From NCBI GenBank assembly GCA_037367405.1, contig JAZKJV010006050.1:174171-238170 (forward strand): a stretch of DNA of 64,000 bases, written 5' to 3'. Origin of the DNA: Ottelia alismoides. Its lineage: Eukaryota > Streptophyta > Magnoliopsida > Alismatales > Hydrocharitaceae. The notes beneath the pieces are model-generated. The model ran no database searches, was not told the origin of the DNA, and worked only from the letters and a program-made list of their open reading frames with translations. Both the position numbers and the translations under genes were made by a program. Below are positions 12,861 to 23,811 of this stretch, one piece after another; positions within the stretch are counted from its first letter, which is position 1, and every line of letters begins with the position of its first letter.

Positions 12861-15518
12861 CTACTCACTAATCTGGCATCTGACATACGGGGCCCCTGAA
12901 TCTGGCCTCTTGGCTGGCAGTCGGTTCTGGATCGCAAAGCACGTGGCTTTGGTCAGCACATGTATCTCTGAAGTGTGGTTCCTCCTCCTCCTCCTGACTG
13001 TAGTCCTCTCTCTCAAAGATCTCTGGAGAAGGGGGATGTGCTGCAAAGCCTCCTGGAGGGTCAGCTGGATGTGAAACCGATCTATCATGCTCTGGCTGAA
13101 CTCCTCAAGCTCTCTCTTTTTTGGATCAATTTTCTTCCCCTTCCCCATCTGAAGGGCTCTAGGGAAGGGGATCACTGGGTCCTTCTCAGATGAAGGACTA
13201 GGAAAAGGTCTAAGCGGTTCAAGGACCGGATCCACACATACATCATGCACCACAGTGGGACCAGAAGAAAATAAACCCTTTCCTTTATTCATCGCAGAGT
13301 TCCGAGATACATGACTATGAGGAAAAACAACACCACTATCTGTACAAACACCGGTGGCCTCAGTACCACCACGGGCGGGTTGCTCTGCTGCTGCTGCTGA
13401 AGGTAGACGTCTCGCGGCATCAGTACCGCGTGCTGGCTCGGCTGCTGCTGGAGTGGCATCAGTACCACCTCCTAGATCTGGTGAAGTGGCGGCCTCAGTA
13501 CCGCCTGTGGGATCAGCATCCTTGGTGGCCTCAGTACCACCGTCATCATCTGGAGCGGCCTCAGTACCGCTCTCCTCCTCCTCCTGTGGCGCCTCGGGAT
13601 GGTGCTCAGCTGAGGCGCCGCCGCCGGCTGGGGTCCTACCGCTCCTAAGCGTGGCAAAATCAACATCAAAAAGATCTGAAGAAGTATCATCAAATGCATC
13701 GCTAGGAGTGGCTAACTCAGTATGTACTACCTGCTCAGACTTCCGCTTGAGATTGTTCGGGTTCGGCTCTATCTGGGCGGGTATGGCGGCCTTCAGGTCC
13801 CGCATCTCATGGCGGAACTCATCCATCTCCCGTCTGAATGTGGCCTGCTGGTCCGTGAGGAGGCGGGCGATATCATCCAAAGCGGGGCTCTCATGGGAGC
13901 CCGACGGGTGGCCTCTCTGTGGGTGAGGCTGCGGCTGCTGGTATGGGTGAGAGGGATAAGAAGGAGGGTGCTGCTGGTGCTGGTATCCCTGGTGAGCCTG
14001 CTGCTCACGTCTCCAAGGCTGTCCCTGCTGCTGATAGGGACGAGGAACGTAGGACGACTGCTGCTGGTAGACTGGGGGCTGCTGCTGCGGCTGGTGATGG
14101 TCTCTCGGCTGGGAGTACTGCCCTCCCTGTGCTGACGGCTGCTGCTGGGGCTGGGCACCACCACTCCCCCACCTGAATCCGGGATGATCTCGTCGGATCC
14201 CAGGCTGGGGACGGTCGTACCAGATCCCGTTGACATCCATCAACGGCTCTGCATCAAAGGGGGCTGGGGGTAGTACTGCCAACGGCTGATCCGGCTGGTA
14301 GACCACCATCTGCATCTCTGGAGATGGTGGTGACTGCAAGGTGGGCTGCGGCTGCTGGTACGGCTCCGCCTGTACAAGGTGAACCTGTCTAGGCTGCACT
14401 GGGGTGCTGGAGCGCTGGGACGAGCTGCTACTGCTGCCGGCGTCGCCTCGCGACTGAAGACGGGGCTGAGAAGCCGTCTGTGTCTCCTGGAGACACATGA
14501 GCTGTGTCTTCAGGTCGCTCAAGACCTGTGCCATCTGATCCATCTGTGCTATGCTCTGGCACTGCTTCTTCTCTATCAGCTCCATGCGGTCCAGCTTCTC
14601 GCTGATGATGCCCATGTCCGCAGCTGACGACTCTAACTGTGCTGCTGCTGTGGCTGCTGCGGACGAACTGGAAGGACCTGCATCTACCCGTGCTATCCTC
14701 TGGTACTGCACGGGTCCTGGCTGATGTGGCTGGGTCTTCTGAGTGTAGAGCCGGGTCTGGGACATGACCATGTAGTTCTCTGCCATCTCCTCAAAAATAG
14801 CCCAGACCTGGTCGTGGTCCTTGGCGAAGTAGGACCCGCCACAAGAAGCGTTCACCAGGCCCTGTAGCTCTGGTGACAACCCACTGAAGAAGCTCTGAAC
14901 TAGGTTCGGCTTCGTGATATCGTGGTGTGGGCATCTGTCCAAAAGCTCTCTGAACCTCTCCCAAGCCTCATGGAACTGCTCGTTGGGGAACATGGAGAAG
15001 TTGCTGATCAGGGCCCTCGCTGCATTCGTCCGCCCGAGTGGATAGTACTTGTTCAAGTACTCGGTGCGGAGCTGCTCCCATGTGTACACGAATCTCCCCA
15101 AATGCTTCAGCCAGGTGGCTGCTCTATCTGCCAGTGAGAAGGGGAAGGCAATCATCCGTATGGTATCCTGGTCCACATGCCTGTCGTGGACAGTACTGCA
15201 AATCATGAGAAACTCCTGTAGGTGGAGATGGGGCTCCTCGGTAGCCAGTCCATGGAACCGCGGGAGCATCTGCAAGGTGTTCGGGGGGAACTTGAAGTCC
15301 CCCACGATGGCTGGAACCACAACCCAATGGTGCATCAAAGTAGATCCGGGGTTGTGCAACTCCCGCATCGGTCTAGGTGGTCCTGCTCCTCCTGCGGCTG
15401 CTGCCGCTGCGGCGGCGGCCGCGGCTGCCGCTGCTGCTGCTGCGGCTCGTGCCTGTGCCTCATCGGGGTCCTCGGGCTCGCTCTGTGCATCTCTCTCTGC
15501 TCTGAGCCTCTCCATCTC
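12861..15518 (-). pseudogene. gag: RT-B gag (capsid to pre-protease linker)
   Basis: In frame with the pieces on both sides. It starts after the TGA at 15519-15521 and ends at the TAG at 12861-12863; RT-A has Gln (CAG) at the second site. It begins with a charged segment and an Ala tract of about 18 residues. Next is the capsid-type domain with FHEAWERFRELLDRCPHH and NLVQSFFSGLSPELQGLVNA, a Gln/Pro-rich region and a conserved KAAIPAQIEPNPNNLKRKSE block. The last part is a linker with repeated GGTEAT/GTDAT peptides leading into the protease. No CCHC knuckle was found. It lacks three codons at RDLKAAIP relative to RT-A. Confidence 0.9.
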
Positions 15519-15902
15519 TCACCTCATCTCTATCATAAAAGCTCCCTGATCGCGGAGCTGCTGCTGGACTGTCTCTAACTGTGCGATCAGGGTGGAGTTG
15601 ATCGCTCCCTGGTCCAGTACAAAGTGCTCGGGACGGGAGTGATCGTCAGAACTGCCTGCGCCTGCCATCTCGACGTCTGCAAAATCGAAGGAGCCCAACT
15701 CAGGTGCTGTCAAATGAATCAATCTCTCCTCGGGCTCATGTCTCTCGGGTAGATCAGAAAGGGGATCGAGGGGGAACAGGGTGGAGTCGTACTCGGGCTC
15801 GGAGAGCGGGTCTGAGCTCTCGCGAGCCAACCTAGATGATGAGGTAGACGCGCCCGAAAGCGGTGCAGCCAGAGGCTGCCTAAGAGATCGTCTACCCATC
15901 AT
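15519..15902 (-). pseudogene. gag: RT-B gag N-terminus
   Basis: The start is the first of two ATGs (MMGRRSLRQPLAAPLSG), the same start as in RT-A and RT-D. It encodes a Ser/Glu-rich N-terminal segment of 127 codons, then a TGA at 15519-15521 where RT-A has an Arg codon (two base changes). Reading continues in frame beyond the stop, so this is one decayed gag-pol frame of 2296 codons with two nonsense codons and no frameshift. Confidence 0.9.
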
Positions 15903-17394
15903 CTCGATCTGGCGAGTAGGGCGGATGAGATCTGGAAAAACTATGATCGAAAAACAAACCCCCGGTTCACCAACGCAACGCGAGCTGAAGACCGTGAAAG
16001 TTCGGTCAAATTATCTTGTCTGTTTTATTTGGTGAACACACAAATATCAGAGCGATTACGTGACCTGTTGGGATCTCCGCTGCTAACCCAACCGACTGGC
16101 CCGCACGGAAGAGTCGGTAGTCAGTCAAGTATAGCAACGGGGGGCTCTACCTAGTGTTCGGGTCACTCTCTCGCACATACAAACCAAGCAATGAGGGGGT
16201 TGCTCTCCCCAAGACAGAATTTTTAGGGTGAGCGAGTTTTAAGGTCGATAGTCTTAGCAGTCCCAATTTTATGGTTACTCTTTTTAGGTATTTTTCAATG
16301 CAAACAAAAACGCCTAACGAATTTTTCGGTTCTCCTGGTTATTAAGTCCAAAATCGGGGGGAGAAGTCGAAAAAGCCGATGCACGAGAAATCAATGATGC
16401 ATGCAAAGTCAGAAAAGCGTACCTGCCTCCAGCTCTCTACATGCAGAGTGATCCGCGCATAAAATAAAGACAGAAAAGTAAACTAAGCTATATGATGCAA
16501 CGGTAAAAAGCCGAGTCCTAAGACAAGCAACTTCTATTGATCGTGAAGAACAATAGTTAGTTAACCGAATCGAGTCCGGAGTCCGATCTTGGGAGTCACT
16601 CGGTGCCCGCCACTACGGGTCCTGCCAGTGCTGTATGTGACTCCTAACGGCACGTGGTCTCAAATCCAATCAAACTAACTTTTTTAGTGAATTTTAGTAC
16701 GGTCCAATTACGTTCTATAGGAACAGATATTCTATTAAGTGTTGGGCCTTAGAAATCTTACGTCACAATCAACAAAAATCCTATGTCTAGGGGCTCGAGC
16801 AAAAACCGCGAAAAACACCAGAAAATGACAATAAGAAAGAAAAAGAAAAGCCGCGAGAAAACCGCGAAAAACCGCGAGGTCCTAATGGGTCCCCCGAGCA
16901 CGCCGGTGCTCGGCGAAACAGACCCGCTACGGTCTAAGTGTCTAAAAGTCTCACAGTTCCTGTATTATTACAATAATAAATGAACTGAAAATAAACTAAG
17001 CTATCCTCTCCCACTCACTCTCTCTCTCTCGCTCTCTCCTGCGGCTTCGTAGAGAAAGAAGCCGCCTCCGAACTCCGCGGCTGCACCGGCTCCTCGAAAG
17101 TCGCCTCCGCGGTCCTCGGGCCCTCGCAAGAAAGACAGAAGAGGGTGGTCAGACCAATAAAATAATCAAATAATAAATGAAAATAAGAACAAGGGTATAT
17201 ATGCAAAAATGAGAAATAAAATAGTCACACAAACTCAAACAAAAAATAAAAAGAAAAGAAAATCAAAATAAAACAAAATAAATCAAAAAGGAACTATGAA
17301 CAAAAGCCGCGAAAAGCCGCGAGCTCCGAAGAGCCACAAAAAGCCGCGAAAACAAAAATGAAAAGAAAAGTCAAAAATAACTACTAAGCCGTGC
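15903..17394 (-). other. RT-B untranslated leader (PBS to gag)
   Basis: About 1.5 kb with no gene. It contains a short frame near 17015-17206 that is also present in RT-A, repeats of GCCGCGAAAA type (16800-16880, 17300-17350) and the conserved leader hairpin GGGGAGAGCAACCCCC (minus strand, about 16194-16210). A packaging or dimerisation role is inferred only from position. Confidence 0.7.
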
Positions 17395-17412
17395 TCCCCG
17401 GCAACGGTGCCA
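17395..17412 (-). promoter_or_regulatory. RT-B primer-binding site, tRNA-Asp(GUC)
   Basis: The minus strand reads TGGCACCGTTGCCGGGGA. It pairs with the 3' end of plant tRNA-Asp except for one mismatch at position 5; RT-A, RT-D and RT-E have TGGCGCC. It lies 3 bp from the LTR end. Confidence 0.9.
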
Positions 17413-17415
17413 TTC

Positions 17416-20400
17416 TGATAACCCGAATAAATGATCAAGGCAAAGGTCTGGGAAGTGGTCGTTGCGACCTCAATCACTCAGACGGAGAATATCAAGAAAA
17501 AATAACCACTCAGAATAGATCAAATCAATCAAAACAAAGAAGAGCGGTCTAGCTATGGATTAACCTGGTATAGCTCCCAGGGTCGAACACAAGGAGCACG
17601 GATTGGCCTAGGGCCTACGAAGTAGTAAAAAGAGAAATAAAAGAAAAGAAAAGTGTTTTTTAGTGGTTTTTAATAATTTTTATATTTTTTTTTGGATTTT
17701 TAAAATGTGAAGAAAAGTAAAGAAAGCAAAATCAAGCCAACTTCCACAATTTATTTAACACACCAAAAAGCAAGCAAAAATTCAAGAAAAATTGCTTTTA
17801 TGTTTTTTAGGTTTTTAAGTGTTTTTGGTGAATTTTTTTGATATTTTTCTAATGGGTAAATTATTTTCTAAAAATCAAACAGTGCTAAAAATCCTAGGTA
17901 CTGTCCAGCAGGGCCTAAAACTCAAAAATAAAATATTTAAGAGTCTCAACAAGCCCTGGAGGTAATTTTCCTGTAATCTAGAAAGAGTAAGGAAAATTTA
18001 GGCACCCGAATTATTGTTTTTGGATTTTTAAATTATTTATTATAATTTTTATGAGTTTTTAGGGGTTTTTCAATTTTTAGGGCTTTTAAGCAATGAAAAA
18101 TAGCCAAAATTGGCTAGAAAATCAAAACAACAAGCAAGAAACAGTAACTACTTTTTTTAGAATTTTTAGAGGTGATTTTATATTTTTTGGTATTTTTGAA
18201 CCTAGACAGTAGCTAAAATAGGTGTTTTTGAATTTTTAAAAATACTAAATCAAATCAAAAATGTCCTCAAAAATTCTCAAAAATCCTACAACATGGCAGG
18301 AGCCATGTGTCAAATTTTCATCGAATTTGGAGGTGGTTTGATATTTATTCAAAAATCAAAGAGGGGGCACTGTGCATAGGGACGTAAGTGCAAATACCCA
18401 AAAGTCTGAGGGCCAAGGTGCAAAAATCCCAGCAAGTCACGCGCGTGGCGCGTGCCTGGGGCACTCAGGGGCCTTTTGGTAATAAAAACCAAGTTTCTGG
18501 ACTTTTTGGTAACTCGTACCAAAAGTCCAGGGGCTTGGATGCAAAAATCCCACTAAAATCCGCACATGCGCATAAACAACACTCACAGGGGCATAAATGC
18601 AATTACCAAAAAGTATTCATTCATTTCATAACCCAACAGAACCAGGATGAAAAATGTAAATAGCCCAGCTAGACACGTGACGAAGCACGTGGACTCATAC
18701 ACACAAGGGCATACATGCAAATACAAACAAGCACAGGGTCCACAATGCAATTTACCCTACGTAAATAAAGTTACTAAAATATTTACAGGACTAAAAATAA
18801 AAAGACAAACTAAGAGGGGGCCCTAAGCAAATTACCCCTTTATTCGTCGATGGCTGGATTCGCGCCACGTGGAAGATCGGGCGGCTCTGGATGGTGGCGC
18901 TCTCCTTCTTTGTCTCTTGGGCCAAATCGACGCTCCAGAGGGAGCCACGTGGAGGATCGGACGGGTCAGGTCTCAGGTGGCTCTCTCTGCTGCTCGGACG
19001 GTTCAGATCAGCCCCTCGATCTGATCAACGGCTGCTGCTCCTCAAGAAATGGATGGTGGCGATGCAAACTGGGAGCGGGGGCTGATCGGACGGTGCTGGA
19101 GGATGGTGGAAGAACACTCCACCGGCGAACTTCGCCGGCCTCGTGCGTGAACTGCAGTCCTCCTCAGCTGCTCCTGGTGATCGGGGAAGATGGGCGACGG
19201 CGTCCCGCAGCTGCTGGTACTGTCCGATGGCCCACCCGAGCCCTGGAGGGGCTCCGGCGAGCTCGGCGGCGGTGGGCTCCTGGACCTGATGTGAGGGGGG
19301 CTCAGATGCCCTCCTTCTGACCTGCAAAACACGCCAGGAGCTTCGCGGGTCGAAGGCAAAGTGCCTCGACCCAAAGAAGCGGGGTGACGGTGGCTGGTGG
19401 GTCGGTGCGAATGAGCTCCGGCGAGCTGGGGATGGAGGAGCTCGACTCCCAGCTCCGGGGCGAGCTGGGTTGAACGAGTGGGCGTAGAACGTGCGCGAGG
19501 GAGTGGCGAGGGTGATGGTGTGCTCCGATGATCGAAATAGTACGCGAGATGGTCGGAATCAGAGAAACACGGCGAGGGGTCGATTTGGGCGAAACATGAA
19601 ATTACACTAAATAGATGCGCTAAATGGATACCTGGGCGATGCGAAAGACTGGGCTGGAGCTTGGCTAGCTCCTGGTCGTCGCCTCGAAGGTCGTCACTGC
19701 CTGAGGCTCGAGCTCCAGCTAGGTGGCGGAGCACGGCGGCGCGCGGCTGCCGGATCGATGGTCCAAGCACCTCCTCCTCGCTGCAACAAGGGCCAACGCG
19801 AGCTGTCACCTCGGTGGTTACAATGGAGGTCACGGGAGTGAAGGTGGAGAGCCAAAGATGGAATGAGGAGGCGGCTGAGCTCGAGTTTTATATGGGTGCA
19901 GGTCCGGGAAGGATCGATCGGGTAGGGCGAGCTGAAGCGCGGATCCCAAGGAAGAATGTCGGGCGAGATTCCCGGATGCACGGGGGATGATTAGGACCTT
20001 AGATTAGGCGAAATGGGGATCGGGTCTGGTAGAGATAATTGGGCGAAGTCGGGTCCGCGAACAGGACCCGGGCTCTGGTGGTCCTGGGGGAGGTGTTGAC
20101 CGGGGGTCAACAATCCCCCGTGGACCAATCAGAGCCCGCCAAGGGTTGAATTCTTATTTGAATTTTTTGGGGCCTTAAATGGCCGAATTTTCAAAAACTC
20201 AAAACACAAAATATTTTTGTTTTAATTTTTTCTATTTTTTTGTGATTTTTAATTAATTTTTGGAAATAAAAATAAGGTATATACAATATAGCTATACATA
20301 GGTATATATACACTATATTGATTTTTGATTTTTGATTTTTAATTATTTATTTTTATACATTTTTATTCCTATTTTATATTTTATTTATTTATAGGATAAA

Positions 20401-21068
20401 ATGAGGAATAAAAGGCTATTTTTATTTTATTTTTATTATTTATATACATAGGTTAAATAATTAGTTATGTGCAACTATATACATGGTATATATACAATAT
20501 GTTTTTGTGTTTGTAATTTTTATTTGATTTTTGTTTTGTTTCTTTTTATTTATTTTATGTACAATATATAACATAGAATATTTACAAAAAGTTTTAGAAA
20601 ATAAATAACTTTATTTACAAGGTGAAATAGATAAGGATGATGGTCTATGTACAAGGTGAAGGATTCTTTTTGGATTTTTGATTTTTATCTTTTTGTTTTG
20701 TTTTTATGCTTCATAAATATTTACAAAATATATACAAGCATATTTTTGATTGAGGAAAATATTATTTATTTATTTACATATAATATGTACACATGTGAGC
20801 CCCTATCTCCCTCTACTTGGCTTTTATGCGGTCAGGCCCATGCTGAGCCCTCCCTTGGGTTAGGTTGCTCAATATTTATTCTAAATATTTCCCTCTTTTT
20901 CTTTTTCATCTTTATTCTTTTATTTTTGCACAAAAACATGCTAATTATCTATATTTACAAACATGCATGCTTTTGCTAACTTTTCCTATTTACACATATC
21001 TACATGCATTTGCATAGGTTTTTGTAGCTAAAATATAAGAATAAAGAGTGATGAATGGGTATTCATCA
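17416..21068 (-). repeat. RT-B right (5') LTR
   Basis: This 3653-bp LTR starts TGATAACCCG and ends ATTCATCA in forward reading, so it is TG...CA on the minus strand. It is nearly identical to both RT-A LTRs; for example, translations of 19661-19990 and 25741-26070 are the same. It is flanked on the right by RT-E LTR sequence. It contains AT-rich U3, a TATA box, a GC-rich R/U5 and a U5 with repeated TTGCA...CCCCTG words. Confidence 0.93.
19886..20129 (-). promoter_or_regulatory. RT-B 5' LTR core promoter
   Basis: On the minus strand: CCAAT-box (20125-20129, inverted), palindromic W-box pair TGTTGACC/GGTCAACA (20094-20112) and a TATAAAA box (19886-19892). Position in the LTR fits U3. The factors are inferred from motif families (NF-Y, WRKY), not shown. 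Confidence 0.6.
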
Positions 21069-22248
21069 GCCCACCATTTGCCACGTGCCCCCCCCCCCCG
21101 AGCCTCGGCCCCAGCCGCGAGGCTCGGGTCCACCGAAGCAGCACCAGTCGCCACGTGGAGGCTCGGACCATCCGAGCCTCAGCCTCGGTCCGAGCCTCCC
21201 GCTTCCACCACCGAACCTAAGGCGCGGACGCCCGAGCCTCCAGGCCCGGGCCTGAACCAGAGGCTCGGCCACCCGAGCCTCAGGTTCCACCACTGAGCCT
21301 CCTGGGCGTTGCACGTGCGCTCTTGGGAAAATTGCACTCAAGCCCCTGACACTTTAAGAATTTGCAGAAATACCCCCGCTAGGGGTAAATTATAGTGGAG
21401 CCCCTCAAGTTTCTATAAATTATAGATAAGTCCTCTCAGGGACCTTTTTGCAATGAAAACTTTATTTTATTTACATTTTAGTCCCTAGAATTTCATTTTA
21501 TCATATCTTTGTCATACGGACTCCGATTTTAGCGTATAATATGTCGTTTCGAAGCTCTTTTCATGCTCTACCATTTAGCATAGTTTGTGAACAGATCTGA
21601 GGTGGTTTATTGTCAATTATTATTTGCATATCATCACTGACCTTTGCAGGCTTATTTTGACACACTTGTGCTTGAGAATTGAGTGATAAATTTTTGCAGG
21701 AGGTTGGATAGTGAACTCTGATTGTCATTGATGGTTAATGTCACATTTAAGATTCCATAGGGGATTAATTTAGATCTATTCCTCTAAGTTTATAGCCAAC
21801 TATTCGAGGAAATAATTCATAAATATTTAGAGGTCTGATCTCTCGCTTCAAATTATTCTACGCTTAAATTTATTGATCTGAAGCATTGACTCAATTACAT
21901 GTTGATCTGTGATTAATTTTGAGGAAATTATTGATCATATTATTAGAGAATTAGATACGATCCAAATCACAGATCCTGGGCATAAATTCTGTTTATTTTC
22001 CTTGCATAGCATTTCCATAACTGCATTGTATATTTCATCAACACAAGTATTAATCGAGCATTAAGTTAGTTATTAAATTTGATTCGAAACCGTGCAACTA
22101 AAAATCTCTGTTCCCTGTGTTCGACCTTGGTAAACTTACCAAGTAAAAATATTCCACAACATTCAAAGCTTGTGGTATTTTGACGACCGAAATCCGCTTC
22201 CTATACTACAATTCTTCATTATTAAAGAGGTGGATTTCGCATTCATCA
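21069..22248 (+). repeat. RT-E 5' LTR, truncated remnant
   Basis: It matches the RT-E 3' LTR from 63495 to the right edge of the window and continues to the LTR end ATTCATCA at 22248. About the first 1.9 kb of the LTR, including the TATA box and upstream region, is missing at the RT-B junction. It holds a poly-C run with CGAGCCTC repeats (21088-21300) and an AT-rich U5. Confidence 0.88.
21088..21305 (+). repeat. Poly-C run and palindromic CGAGCCTC/GAGGCTCG cluster (5' LTR copy)
   Basis: A C run of about 13-14 is followed by many copies of CGAGCCTC and its complement GAGGCTCGG, with one CCACGTGG site. The 3' LTR copy is at 63511-63730 with a longer C run. Confidence 0.8.
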
Positions 22249-22250
22249 AA

Positions 22251-22268
22251 TGGCGCCGTTGCCGGGGA
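22251..22268 (+). promoter_or_regulatory. RT-E primer-binding site, tRNA-Asp(GUC)
   Basis: TGGCGCCGTTGCCGGGGA is an exact complement of the plant tRNA-Asp(GUC) 3' end including CCA. It lies 2 bp after the LTR end. Confidence 0.93.
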
Positions 22269-23586
22269 ACGATGAATTTTTAGGGTTTTAAATCATTTTG
22301 GTAATTGATTTTTGTGGAAATTAATTTTTGTGCCATTTTTTTCCTGCATTTTATTTTGCATTTCTCTCTTACTTCTGCTACTAACCGCAAATTCTCTCTT
22401 CGCAGACTTCTGGGAGCTAGATTTCGATATTAATTCAAGGATCTGCTATGAAGACCGAATTTTAATTTTGTGAGAGAGAGCTTAGCATAAGTTTAATTTT
22501 TGCAATATTCTTAGGGTCCCTCTCTTTGAACCCTTGTAATAATTAAGACTGAACATTCCTGTGGTGTGTCGGGTCTGTTTCAACCCCATCTGTGTGGTTG
22601 GGACCCGACTTGAGTGGTGTAGGACTTAGGCACATATACGCTTGATTGTTTATTATTTGATTGTGCCCGTAATTCTTAGGCCACACTTTTCACTAATTAA
22701 AAACGCACTGTAGATCGTTCAACATTAGCCAAAAAATTCAATCAATTCTTCCTGCTAATAGAACTATCTGTTTAGGGCGTTTTCCATCTGTGCATATTAT
22801 TTAGTGTAAATTTAAATTCCTTGTCTTGCATCCCACATGAAGAACGCGAGGATTCACTGTAAGTCCTTCTCTTAAGCATGCATCATTGATTTACGCTTGC
22901 ATTGGGTTTTTCGATTCTCCCTCCTCGAGTTTTACAACTTAAGAATTAACGGAATTGGGACTGCTCGTTAGGCGTGAATTTCTGTGCTCACATTAACTTC
23001 AGTGATAACCTCAACTTAAAACCGGGACTGCTAATTAAGGTGACTGTAAATAAACTGATCTAAAATTAACCGTGTTTGGTGGAGAGAAACCCACTCATTG
23101 TTTGTAAGGAACAGAACACACACTTAGGAAAGAGCCCAAAACTGAAGTGGTTCATTCAGACTACTGATTTTAAACAATTAGCTACTTTTCAGTGAGGGTC
23201 TCGGGTAGCCGTTTACGGTCCGACTTCCCTTAGCAGAGTAGGTGGTTTAGAGGACATCGCGGAAGGCACCGTCCTCAAGTAACACGGGTAGCCGTTTAAA
23301 CGGTCCGTACTTACACCTATACTGGCTGAAAGTGGGTGCAACTAGTTGTATGAACTCAGGACAGTCTTTATGAAATATTTCGGTACCTAACAGCTCCGCT
23401 TAATTTGCAAGATTGTCTTGTCATTAAATTAAAATTGAAAAGATAAGCGGTCGAACCCTAACGTGCCTTCACCAGTGTTGAGTGGGTGAATCAATGTGTT
23501 TGTTTTGTGTTTGATTTGTGTGCATCAAAGACCTTGCAATTGCAAGCAAATCGTGGTTCGTTGATCAGTCCATCCCTCTTGACAAG
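22269..23586 (+). other. RT-E untranslated leader
   Basis: About 1.3 kb with no supported gene. It contains the hairpin-like GGTGGAGAGAAACCCACTCA at 23078-23097, which matches the leader hairpin of the other elements, and the nearby GGGACTGCTAA word that is also shared. Two stretches (near 23218 and 23288) repeat GGGTAGCCGTTTA. Confidence 0.6.
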
Positions 23587-23811
23587 ATGTCGGCACAGTG
23601 GTCTTCTTTCCCGATATCCACGACCATGTCCCGATATTCTTCTTCTCACTCTCCTCAGGGGAACCTACCATTCAAGTCAAGTTCCCCTCAGTCATCATTC
23701 TCTGCCCACCCATACATCCCACCCTATGATCACACTTCTTCTTGGAATAGTCCTCTCTCACATTCTGACAATTTTATGGACACAAGAGAGAGAGACCAGA
23801 AATTAGGATGA
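23587..23811 (+). pseudogene. RT-E gag-like N-terminal frame
   Basis: The ATG at 23587 follows an AAG in the same setting as the gag starts of RT-A and RT-D. It encodes 74 residues rich in Ser, Pro and Tyr (MSAQWSSFPISTTMSRYSSS) and then stops at a TGA that overlaps the ATG of the next frame (ATGA, 23808-23811). I see no capsid signature such as FHEAWERF. It could be the original N-terminus separated by a 1-nt change, or a real short ORF with coupled reinitiation. Homology to gag is inferred from position only. Confidence 0.45.

Larger units (their letters stand above)
3271..21068 (-). mobile_element. RT-B: full-length Athila-like LTR retrotransposon, family 1, with mismatched LTRs
   Basis: On the minus strand the order is 5' LTR (17416-21068), PBS, leader, gag-pol (15902-9015), 3' noncoding region, PPT and 3' LTR (3271-6936). 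Internal sequence and right LTR are nearly identical to RT-A in inverted orientation. The left LTR is clearly more divergent. The flanks do not share a target duplication: on the left is RT-C integrase (CTCGT), on the right the RT-E LTR (GCCCA). I infer that the left end was replaced by recombination with a related element. Confidence 0.9.

Noticed and set aside
13354..13926. Open frame of 190 codons on the plus strand opposite RT-B gag, and similar long antisense frames (for example 11334-11726, 31770-32348, 34771-35046)
   Set aside because: They lie opposite gag-pol, recur in mirror form in RT-A, show low-complexity composition (Ser/Val/Pro from the repeat region) and no domain. They are shadows of the real frame.
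20647..20979. Repeated 110-codon frame in the LTR U3 (also 24742-25074 and 38865-39197 minus)
   Set aside because: Identity among copies simply reflects LTR identity. The translation is Phe/Ile/Tyr-rich from AT-rich sequence, has no domain and lies upstream of or antisense to the promoter.
22251..22268. tRNA gene fragment
   Set aside because: The 18-nt tRNA-Asp match is the primer-binding site next to an LTR end. No tRNA arms follow.
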